A DNA stretch of 33,301 nucleotides from CAMEON01 sp045602325 (GTDB taxonomy: Bacteria > Bacillota > Clostridia > Oscillospirales > CAG-272), in NCBI GenBank assembly GCA_045602325.1, contig JAZSBH010000016.1, positions 1-33,301 on the forward strand, given 5' to 3'. The notes under the pieces were generated by a model. It searched no databases, had not been told where the DNA came from, and worked only from the letters and a program-made list of their open reading frames with translations. This document shows positions 1-7,800 of the stretch, piece by piece (position 1 is the first letter of the stretch; each line of letters opens with the position of its first letter). A program made the translations under genes and the position numbers.

Positions 1-68
1 TATGCTTCTACTGCTTGCTTTCTGAGTTCTACACTATATTTCTTGTTCTTCGGTGATTTTCTTTGCAT
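1..68 (-). CDS. IS3-family transposase OrfA, N-terminus only (cut by window edge)
   Basis: Translation from the ATG at 68 gives MQRKSPKNKKYSVELRKQAV and continues EA to the window edge. A basic start followed by a K-K-Y-S-x-E-x-K/R-x-x-A-V pattern is typical of the first helix of the helix-turn-helix domain of IS3/IS150-type OrfA proteins, which bind the IS ends. A strong ribosome-binding site (AAGGGGG) lies 8-9 bases upstream. Only 22 residues are visible, so the subgroup, the frameshift window and the OrfB integrase cannot be seen. Confidence 0.7.
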   Translation of the reverse strand, partial: MQRKSPKNKKYSVELRKQAVEA

Positions 69-71
69 AAA

Positions 72-136
72 ATAACCCCCTTAAAGTAGTCTTGAAAACT
101 TTTTGTTTTTTCAAGTGTCTACTCTAAGGGGATTAT
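72..136 (-). repeat. Long fold-back (inverted repeat) in the IS leader covering the orfA ribosome-binding site
   Basis: Bases 72-98 and 108-136 are imperfect reverse complements with a 9-base loop; the inner arms (91-98 and 108-115, CTTGAAAA/TTTTCAAG) are perfect. In an RNA read on the minus strand the orfA Shine-Dalgarno sequence falls in the second arm and would be paired with the first. A transcript entering from the flanking minus-strand gene would contain both arms, while one starting inside the element would not. Confidence 0.75.
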
Positions 137-164
137 ATCAAAATCCGGCGGGGGATATTTGGGT

Positions 165-866
165 TTATATGAGTTCAAAACGACACCAGAGCAAATTGTG
201 ATCCGATCGATCGCTGTCGATCATGCCCTGCTCCACAGGAGTCAGGCATGCCTCGCGGTATACGATGTTGTCAATGGCCGACGGCTTGGTACGGAAGGTT
301 TTAAAGGGATGGGAGTCGTTATTGACGAGGGCATAACCCCGGTTTTGCAAGGGAGAAAAGACGGTAAAATCCTCGGTATTGAAGTCGCCTGTGAGAACGG
401 CGGGAATATCCGCGGTGATGTGCGTCCCCATCCAGACGGCAAGCTGAGTAAGCTGGATATTCTGTTGCTCGCCGGACTCATGGGTCAAGTGCGTGTTCAA
501 AAAGCAGAAGGGAGTGCCGTCGTCCAGAGCAACCGTAACACAGCCGAAGGAGCGGGGCTCATAGCTACCTGAATCCAAGGGCTGTCTCTCGTAAGAGGTA
601 ATGGGAAAGCGAGAGAGGATCGACGTACCGTACTGTCCGCCGTCAAAGTCCATGGCGGGAACAAAGAAAGCGTGGGGGAGTCCGGTGGCTTGAGAAAGCC
701 CCGTGACGGTATCCAGTCCGCCGATGCGGCTCGTATGCATGTCGATTTCTTGTAATCCGACGATATCCGCTCCCGATTGGGCAATGACCTCGGCGAGCTT
801 GCTCCAGTCACAGTTTACTTCATGACCGTGGAGGATGTTATAAGTAGCAATGGTAATTTTTTTCAT
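165..866 (-). CDS. Endonuclease/exonuclease/phosphatase (EEP) family hydrolase
   Basis: This 233-residue protein belongs to the EEP superfamily of metal-dependent phosphodiesterases, which includes exonuclease III, inositol phosphatases and sphingomyelinases. Visible signatures in order are ATYNILHG (Asn10), GLQEID (metal-binding Glu40), LNTHL, a TGDFNTED motif near residue 160, and SDRSDHNLLW near the C-terminus, the SDH motif with the catalytic His. All key blocks are present, so the enzyme looks intact. There is no signal peptide, so it is probably cytoplasmic. It starts 44 bp after the upstream lipoprotein gene and may be co-transcribed with it. The substrate cannot be told from sequence; small EEP proteins of this kind act on nucleic acids, nucleotides or lipid headgroups. 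An IS3 element begins just past its stop codon. Confidence 0.85.
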   Translation of the reverse strand: MKKITIATYNILHGHEVNCDWSKLAEVIAQSGADIVGLQEIDMHTSRIGGLDTVTGLSQATGLPHAFFVPAMDFDGGQYGTSILSRFPITSYERQPLDSGSYEPRSFGCVTVALDDGTPFCFLNTHLTHESGEQQNIQLTQLAVWMGTHITADIPAVLTGDFNTEDFTVFSPLQNRGYALVNNDSHPFKTFRTKPSAIDNIVYREACLTPVEQGMIDSDRSDHNLLWCRFELI

Positions 867-880
867 GTTCCTTTTGTTTG

Positions 881-900
881 AGCGGGGGATTGCCCCCGCT
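881..900. repeat. GC-rich intergenic palindrome
   Basis: AGCGGGGG and CCCCCGCT form a perfect 8-bp stem with a 4-base loop in the 44-bp gap between the lipoprotein gene and the EEP gene. In the direction of transcription (minus) it is followed by CAAACAAAAGG, not by a U-tract, so it is a poor candidate for an intrinsic terminator. Confidence 0.7.
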
Positions 901-910
901 TTTCTGTGTT

Positions 911-3900
911 TTAGTTTTTCATATCACGGTCGAGAACGTCGAATGTGACACCGCCCACGTGGGCTTTGCTGAGGCGATAGGCTTTACTGCCGTGATAGTA
1001 GGTGAATCCGGCCTTTTCGGTCTGGAGCGTGCCGTACAGATTCTCAACCGTAATGTTGTCCATGGATCCGTCGCCGTCTTCGTTATGGAAGGTGATCACG
1101 ATCTCCAATCCACTCTCGTAAAGCTGGTTAGAGAGGACGTAACGATAGGGAGTCAGGGTATCCGTCAGCTCATAGGTAGTGGAGGAATCCTCAACAAGAC
1201 AACCCTTATGATAAACCTCGATGGTAACCCAGGCCTTGGTGTCACCGGCCTTGGCGGCGGCAAAGGTGATCTCCACCTGGTCGGCATTCTTGATAGCGTC
1301 CTGGGCACCCGTGGAGAAGCGGTTCTTGGTTCCCTCCACAGGCGTATTCAGCACATCAATGGCGGTAACTGCCTGCTTGGTGTGGAAGGGGACCAAGTAT
1401 ACGGTTCCTTCCCACTTACCTGCAGCGTCAATGGACTTCAGCAGTCCCGTGCTCTCGCTGTCCGCGCCTGCGCCGATCTGAACGATGCTGTACTGCTTGT
1501 CGCCGTTCGACACGCCGATAGCCCCCGTCGTGCCGCCGGTGTAGCCGGGACGAGGCTCGTTGTCAGCCATGAGCATTTCAATGGCTTCCTTCTCGGCATT
1601 GGCCTGGGCGTCATTGAAGGTAATATGATGAACCATGCGCAGACCATGATTCCACAGCAGTTTTAGCTGATCATACGCGCCCTTTTTGGTCTCGTAGAGA
1701 GAGCCGTACTCACCCAGGGTAATGTTGCTGTGACCCATATTGTGGGCATTGACCAGGAAGTTGCTCTTGCGGTTGAGGTTGCCGTAACGGGTACCGCCGT
1801 AGGCCGTACCGCAGGTCAGAACCACATCCACGGGGGTCAAACGGGTATGGGCTTCGCCCAGGAAGCCGCCGACGGCTTCGCCCTCGGGGATCTGGTGTGC
1901 CGAGATGGACTCGGGAGGATAGCCTGCGAGAAGTGCCTCACGGTAGGCCTCCATGATACGCTTGGAAACGATGTAACGGTTGTACATGGACCACTCGGTG
2001 AAGTAGTCACCCGAGTAAGCATCCCATGCACCCCGACCGCTATCGCGGGGGGCATCGATGGAAGCGCGGTCGGTGAAGGAGGTACCGAACAGGGCATTGA
2101 TCTTCTCCAAGCTCTCGTAGCGGTCAAGCAGATAAGCGCGGAAGCCCTCGATCATGTAGGGGTTGTAGTCACCCACAGAGCCGGCAACATCGATCTCATG
2201 CTCGTGAACGGGGGAGACACCCACCAAGTGCTCGGGGTTAGCACCCTCACCGCGGAAGGCAGGGGCGGTGGTCTGGAGGAAGGAACGCAGGGGATATAGG
2301 CGGAACTTGGCCAGATCCAGAATGCCGTCGGCGTAGGTGCCTACGTAGAAAGTAGAACCTAACTCGTTGTAGTCCATATATTCACCGGCTTTACCAATGG
2401 AAACATACTTTTGTACACCGTCAATGGGATCCACGTAGGAAGCCAGCTTGCCTGTATGGGGGATCTTGTTCCAGCGATGGGTGAAGCAGGGCTCCAGGAA
2501 GAGGTATTCGGTGGCCAGGCGGTTGGCATAATCGTTTCTTGCTCCGTGAGCATACTGCTCGAACAGAGCCGAGTCAAAGAGGGCGTCCACGTCCGCGGGG
2601 GTCGCGCAAGAATTCAGGGCGCTGAGGACACCGTTATCCAGGTCCGTGCGAATGTGGAGGAAGGAACCTTGGGAGACATATTTATCGTCGTTATAACCAT
2701 CCGTATAGTAGGCCGAGAAGAAGCGGTTCTCGCGGAAGCCCACGTCCAAGAGCTTGCCGTCGGTGGCATCAGCGTCGTAGACGGTCAGGTAGGACAGAAC
2801 TTCCTCTCCCTCGCGGGCGGGGAGGCTGACGATGTACTTCTGGCCAAGGATATTGGATGCGCTCACGCCGGTGGCATCGGCGGGAAGCGTGACACCTGCA
2901 TTGGCGAATTCAGCCTTCTGGGCGTTGCCCTCGTAAACGGCCTGTACGGAATGGAAGTACAGGATCACAGAATCGATGCCGTCACAGTACCGCACAGAAA
3001 GGGAAACGGGGATATTTGTTTTCTCACCCGTAAGAGCAAAGGAGCAGTCCAGCGTGTGGGTAGAGATCACCGAGCCGTCGGAAAGGGAGATGATGGCATA
3101 GGTAAGCTCGCCCTTATCATTGGTTGCTTGCGAAGCGACCAGCAGAACCTCTTCATTCCTGCTTGCGGCAAAATGCCCCGTCAGGATGGTATGAGGGCCG
3201 GGGATGACGTCGCGGAGGTTGATCGTCATACGGATGACACCGAAGGTATCGAACACACGGATATCCCCGTTCTTTTCGTCATGAGCGGCAAAGGGGGCGG
3301 TGGCGATGAGGGTCTCGTCACCCACCCGTGCGGCGGCTACCTGGACACCGCCCTTGACTGATGCGTCAAAGGCCAAAAACTGGGTGATGCAGGTCTGCTG
3401 GTTGTTGAACACGCGGACGGTGGTGAAATTATCGGCGTGCTTCCCTTCGCCTGCCACCAGCGCAGGGCCTACGGTAAGACCGTTGGATTGACCCATCTGG
3501 GCGTAGTAGATGGAGGTCTGGATGCCCAGATTGAGATCGGGAGCGGTATAGAAGATGGTATTGTTGGTATCGTTGGAAATGCGGGAGGGGAGATCAATAA
3601 AGGCATTGACGATCTCGGACTGGGCGGCGTCGGTCATGTAGAGGTACATGGCCTCGTAGGTGTAAAGATCATCATAGGTATGCAGGGGCTCATTTCCCTC
3701 GTAGAACAGCACCAGCTTGTGATCGTAGACCGCCACACCCATCCCCAGAGCGTTGGCGATCTCCTCGGGAGTAGAGCCCGTCAGATCCGACTTACCCACG
3801 AGAGCCCCCAGCTTGGCGGCATCCAGGGTCACGGTACCATCGGGGTTCATGGTGACGACACCGTCACCGCCGGCCTTCAGCTCACCGTTGGCGTAGTACT

Positions 3901-4207
3901 TTTTCCCGCCTGCGGTGACCGCGTAGGTCTTGCGGCTACCCAGCACCTCCTTGATGCGGTTGGCGGTGGCGTACTTCTCATAATTCGGAAGCTCGGAGGC
4001 GGGGAATTTGACCGAGGAAACCGTGGGGGTGGTCTCAGCTTCGGTCTCGGGCTCGGTCTCTCCGCTTGCAGCGGGAATGGTCTCGATGGTATCGGGGAGG
4101 GAGTCGGACTCCTTGGGCGTGTCCCCCGACTTACAAGAAGCGGCTGTCAGCAGCAGGAGCATCAGAAGGATTGCGATAACCAAACGTGTCAGATTGAGTT
4201 TTTTCAT
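911..4207 (-). CDS. Large surface lipoprotein with a GH42-like glycosidase segment
   Basis: The start at 4207 gives a 1098-residue protein with a lipoprotein signal: MKK, a run of Leu/Ile, then TAASC with the lipidated Cys at residue 25. A Glu/Thr/Pro-rich linker (about 30-65) precedes a segment resembling a copper-amine-oxidase-N type domain (about 80-165), then a beta-rich region with propeller-like repeats (about 285-480). From about 665 the sequence resembles GH42-type TIM barrels: NPYMIEGFRAYL, DRYESLEKINALFGTSF, and later FTEWSMYNR. The C-terminal 150 residues look like a beta-sandwich (DNITVENLYG). It should sit on the outer face of the membrane and bind or cut a glycan. A longer reading from 4399 overlaps the DUF1643 gene and lacks a signal; AAGGAAG before 4207 supports the shorter start. 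Catalytic acids were not identified, so enzyme activity is inference. Confidence 0.75.
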   Translation of the reverse strand: MKKLNLTRLVIAILLMLLLLTAASCKSGDTPKESDSLPDTIETIPAASGETEPETEAETTPTVSSVKFPASELPNYEKYATANRIKEVLGSRKTYAVTAGGKKYYANGELKAGGDGVVTMNPDGTVTLDAAKLGALVGKSDLTGSTPEEIANALGMGVAVYDHKLVLFYEGNEPLHTYDDLYTYEAMYLYMTDAAQSEIVNAFIDLPSRISNDTNNTIFYTAPDLNLGIQTSIYYAQMGQSNGLTVGPALVAGEGKHADNFTTVRVFNNQQTCITQFLAFDASVKGGVQVAAARVGDETLIATAPFAAHDEKNGDIRVFDTFGVIRMTINLRDVIPGPHTILTGHFAASRNEEVLLVASQATNDKGELTYAIISLSDGSVISTHTLDCSFALTGEKTNIPVSLSVRYCDGIDSVILYFHSVQAVYEGNAQKAEFANAGVTLPADATGVSASNILGQKYIVSLPAREGEEVLSYLTVYDADATDGKLLDVGFRENRFFSAYYTDGYNDDKYVSQGSFLHIRTDLDNGVLSALNSCATPADVDALFDSALFEQYAHGARNDYANRLATEYLFLEPCFTHRWNKIPHTGKLASYVDPIDGVQKYVSIGKAGEYMDYNELGSTFYVGTYADGILDLAKFRLYPLRSFLQTTAPAFRGEGANPEHLVGVSPVHEHEIDVAGSVGDYNPYMIEGFRAYLLDRYESLEKINALFGTSFTDRASIDAPRDSGRGAWDAYSGDYFTEWSMYNRYIVSKRIMEAYREALLAGYPPESISAHQIPEGEAVGGFLGEAHTRLTPVDVVLTCGTAYGGTRYGNLNRKSNFLVNAHNMGHSNITLGEYGSLYETKKGAYDQLKLLWNHGLRMVHHITFNDAQANAEKEAIEMLMADNEPRPGYTGGTTGAIGVSNGDKQYSIVQIGAGADSESTGLLKSIDAAGKWEGTVYLVPFHTKQAVTAIDVLNTPVEGTKNRFSTGAQDAIKNADQVEITFAAAKAGDTKAWVTIEVYHKGCLVEDSSTTYELTDTLTPYRYVLSNQLYESGLEIVITFHNEDGDGSMDNITVENLYGTLQTEKAGFTYYHGSKAYRLSKAHVGGVTFDVLDRDMKN

Positions 4208-4236
4208 GGCGTTCTTCCTTTCATGTAGGATGGGCT

Positions 4237-4854
4237 TCAACGGAGTTTGTTCAGGTACGCGAGGGTATCGAAGGGCTCGAGAGGGGTGTCGCTTTTGAGG
4301 TACAGGGGATGGTGGGGATGACCTTTTACCGAAATGGGACCCGCATGATACCAGACGGCACCTGCGCGGTTTCCCAGCTCGGTCATTTCGCGGACACAAT
4401 CCGCAAGATAGGGGCGTTTTTCAATGATAGCCCCCCAGGCCGCCCAGACAGCGGGCTTCTCTCCCGCGATGGACAGGAGGTATTCGAAGGCCTTCATGTT
4501 CTCGGCGTGGAGCCATTCGTTGCGCTCTCGCTCCATATCGTCGGGGCGGGTGGCGCGCTGGGCGTAGACATTGAACATGAGGAAGGAGTCGTAGCCGTTG
4601 GCGAGAGCGATGCGCTGGGCGGATTTGAGGGTGGGGTCGAGGTTATTGGGGGCGGCGGTGGAAGGGTTTATACCCACGCAGATCACGGGCTTCTTCCCTC
4701 TCGTGCCCAGTATGTATCGGTACTCGTCGTAGCGGTTGGGGACGTAGAGCCAGTCGGACACCTCGTAATCGGGGTGGGGATTCAGGGCTTCGGTGAGGGC
4801 GTCCTCAAAGGGGAGGACATCAATGTAGGTTGTGGGAGAGGTGGGGATGTGCAT
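4237..4854 (-). CDS. DUF1643 family protein
   Basis: The 205-residue product matches the DUF1643 family: an ICVGINPSTA block near residue 60, a DPTLKSAQRIA segment, FNVYAQRAT, and a C-terminal GHPHHPLYL motif. Proteins of this family are small, soluble and of unknown function; they are scattered among bacteria and phages. The gene lies 12 bp after polC and 29 bp before the lipoprotein gene, so it could be transcribed as the tail of the growth operon. It has no signal peptide or membrane segment. Family assignment is from the motif pattern; no function can be given. Confidence 0.8.
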   Translation of the reverse strand: MHIPTSPTTYIDVLPFEDALTEALNPHPDYEVSDWLYVPNRYDEYRYILGTRGKKPVICVGINPSTAAPNNLDPTLKSAQRIALANGYDSFLMFNVYAQRATRPDDMERERNEWLHAENMKAFEYLLSIAGEKPAVWAAWGAIIEKRPYLADCVREMTELGNRAGAVWYHAGPISVKGHPHHPLYLKSDTPLEPFDTLAYLNKLR

Positions 4855-4866
4855 ATTGTTCCTCCT

Positions 4867-7800
4867 TCAGAATTGCATGGTCATCTGATCCGTCTCGTTC
4901 ACTCCGTCCAGCACGTGATTCTGGCGGAGAATATCCACCACGGCACGGGTGAGCTTGGCGCGGGTCTGGAGGTCTTCGATGGAAAAGAAGGGTTCCTGAT
5001 CGCGGGCGGCGACGATGTTGGCGGCCGCGTTCTCGCCGAGGCCGGCGAGGGAGGCAAAGGGCAGGCGGATCTTGCCGTTCTCAGGCACGTACTCGTCGGC
5101 GGTGGATTTTTCCAGATCTACGGGTAAGAAGCCGATGCCGCGGGCGTAGGCCTCGTTGACCAGCTGAAGAACGGGAAGGCTCTGGGTCTCCTTGGGGGAG
5201 GCTTCATTCTTCTGGGAGCGGGTTTCAATGTCCTTGATATAGTCGGCAACCGCTTTCTTCCCTCTCATGACCAGCGCGCCGTCAAAGCCCAGGGGCTGAA
5301 CCGTGAACATGGCGCAATAGAAGGCCAGAGGAATGTGTACCTTATACCACCCCAGACGGATGGCTGACATATCGTAGGCGGCGGCGTGAGCCTTGGGGAA
5401 CATATACTTGATCTTCTTACAGGAGGCAATATACCAGTCCGGAACGTTGGCCTCCCGCATCTCGGCTTCAAATTCGGGGGTCAGTCCCTTGCCCTTGCGT
5501 ACCATCTCCATGATCTTGAAGGCGTGGGATTTCTCCACACCGTAGCGAATAAGGGCGAGCATGATGTCGTCTCTCGTACCGATAACCTCCGAGATGGTAC
5601 AGGTCTTGTTGGCGATGAGCTCCTGGGCGTTGTTCGTCCACACGTCGGTACCGTGGGAGAGCCCCGAGATCTGCAGCAGATCCGAGAAGGTCTGGGGTTT
5701 ACATTCCTCCAGCATCTTGATGACGAAGCGAGTGCCCAGCTCGGGGAGGCCCAGAGTGCCGAGGGGACAGCCGATCTCCTCGGGGGATGCTCCCAGAGGC
5801 TTGGTACCCAAAAACAGCTCGTAGATGGAACGGTCGTTCATAGGCACATCCAGCACCGAGGTGTTGGAGTATTTTTCCAGATACTTATACTTAGTCGGCA
5901 TATCGTGTCCCAGCTCGTCCAGCTTCAGGAGGGTATCGTGGAGATACTCAAAGGTGAAGTGGGTGGTAACGATATCCGAGTTGGGATCGTCGGCGGGGTG
6001 CTGGACGGGACAGAAGTCATAGATCTCCAAATGCTTGGGGACAACCACGATACCGCCGGGATGCTGACCCGTGGTACGCTTAACGCCCACGCAGTGGGCG
6101 GTCAGACGGTTGGCCTCGGCACGGTTGACGCTGATCTTCTTGTCCTCCAGATACTTCATGACGAAGCCGTAGGCAGTCTTATCCGCCAGAGCACCGATGG
6201 TACCGGCACGGAAGACGTTCTCGGCGCCGAAGAGTTCTTCGGTGTATTTATGAACTTTACCCTGGACTTCTCCCGAGAAGTTCAGGTCGATATCGGGAGA
6301 TTTATCGCCGTAGAAGCCCAGGAAGGTCTCAAAGGGGATATCGTGACCGTCGTAGTTGAGCTTGCGGCCGCAGTTGGGGCAGATCTTATCGGGAAGGTCA
6401 AAGCCCGAAAAGACCTTCAGCTCCTTGGCGGTCTCAAAGTCGGAATATTTGCAATCAGGGCACCAATAGTGGGGCGGTAGGGGGTTGACCTCCGAGATGC
6501 CCGCCAGATTGGCGACCACAGATGATCCTACGGAACCTCTGGAGCCCACCAGATAGCCTTGGGATTCGGAATAGGCCACCAGCTTCTGGGCGATCATATA
6601 GAGCACCGCAAAGCCGTTCTTGATGATGGAGGGCAGTTCCCTCTCCAATCTATCTCTGACGATCTCGGGCAGGGGGTCACCATAGCGGGATTTGGCGGTC
6701 TCGTAGCAAATACGCTCCAGATCCTCGTCCGCGCCGTCCATGTGGGGGTTAAACGTGCCCTTGGGGAAAGGACGGACGTCGGGTTCGATCATATCCGCGA
6801 TCATAGTGGTGTTGGTCACCACCACTTCAAAGGCCTTTTCCTCACCGAGATAAGAGAATTCCTCCAGCATTTCCTCGGTGGTGCGGAGGTAGAGGCCGCT
6901 GTCCTTGTCGAAATCCTTGAACTTCATGCCCGCCTGCAGGATCTTGCGGTAGACATCGTCCTCGGGGTTGAGGAAGTGTGCGTCACAGGTGGCCACTACA
7001 GGCTTGCCGTACTGCTCACCCAGGGCGACCACGCGGCGGTTGAGGTTACGAAGCTCCTCCTCGTCCTTGAATTTTCCCTCTTCAATCAGGAAACGGTTGT
7101 TACAGATGGGCTGGATCTCCAGATAGTCGTAGAACTTGACGATCTCGGCAATATCCGCGTCTGGGCGGTTGTCGATGATGGCCCGCATGAGCTCACCCGC
7201 CTCGCAGGCAGAACCCACCAGCAGACCTTCCCTGTGCTTTTCCAGCTCGGTCTTGGGAATGCGGGGGTTGCGGCGATAGTATTTCAGGTAACTGTAAGAA
7301 ACCAACTTGTAGAGGTTCTTCAGACCCGTGGCATTCTTGACCAGAAGCACCTGGTGGTAGGGGCGGAGCTTTAAGGGGTCGGTCTTCTCGGCCATCTCGC
7401 TGACCAATTTGTCGTAGGTACGGATATCCTGCTCGTCCAGGTCGCGGAGCATACAGAAGTAGATCTCAGCCAGCATGGCGGCATCGTCACAGGCGCGGTG
7501 GTGGTTGAAGTCGCCCAACTTGTAGTGCCCCGCCACGGTGTCCAGCTTATGGTTTTTCAGGTCGGGGAGCAGGAATCGGGCAAGAGCGAGGGTGTCCAGA
7601 TAGGGGTTTTGGAATTCTTGCCCGTTCCGCACAGCAGCGGCACGAATGAAGCCGGTATCGAAATCGGCGTTGTGGGCGATAAGCAGGACCTCGCCGCCCG
7701 TGTCCTCCCGTTTGGCAACGAATCGGAAGAACTCACGGAGGGCTTGATCCTCGCTCGGTGCGTCCTTGACCATCTCGTCGGTGATACCCGTGAGCTTCAC

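Larger units (their letters stand above)
1..140 (-). mobile_element. Left end of an IS3-family insertion sequence (partial)
   Basis: The minus strand carries the start of an IS3-type OrfA, preceded by a compact leader that begins TGATATAATCCCC at position 140. IS3-family ends usually start with TG, so I place the element boundary near 140, which is 24 bp past the stop codon of the neighbouring phosphatase-family gene. The rest of the element lies outside the window, so the other inverted repeat and the target duplication cannot be checked. A TATAAT box begins at the fourth base of the proposed end (132-137), which fits the known IS3-family habit of building a promoter when the two ends are joined in a circle. 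The boundary is inferred. Confidence 0.7.

Noticed and set aside
881..900. Intrinsic terminator after the lipoprotein gene
   Set aside because: The hairpin is good but the transcribed strand continues CAAACAAAAGG with no U-tract; kept as a palindrome only.
4208..4399. N-terminal extension of the lipoprotein gene from 4399
   Set aside because: It overlaps the DUF1643 gene, is Arg/Pro-rich and would bury the lipoprotein signal; AAGGAAG and the signal peptide fix the start at 4207.
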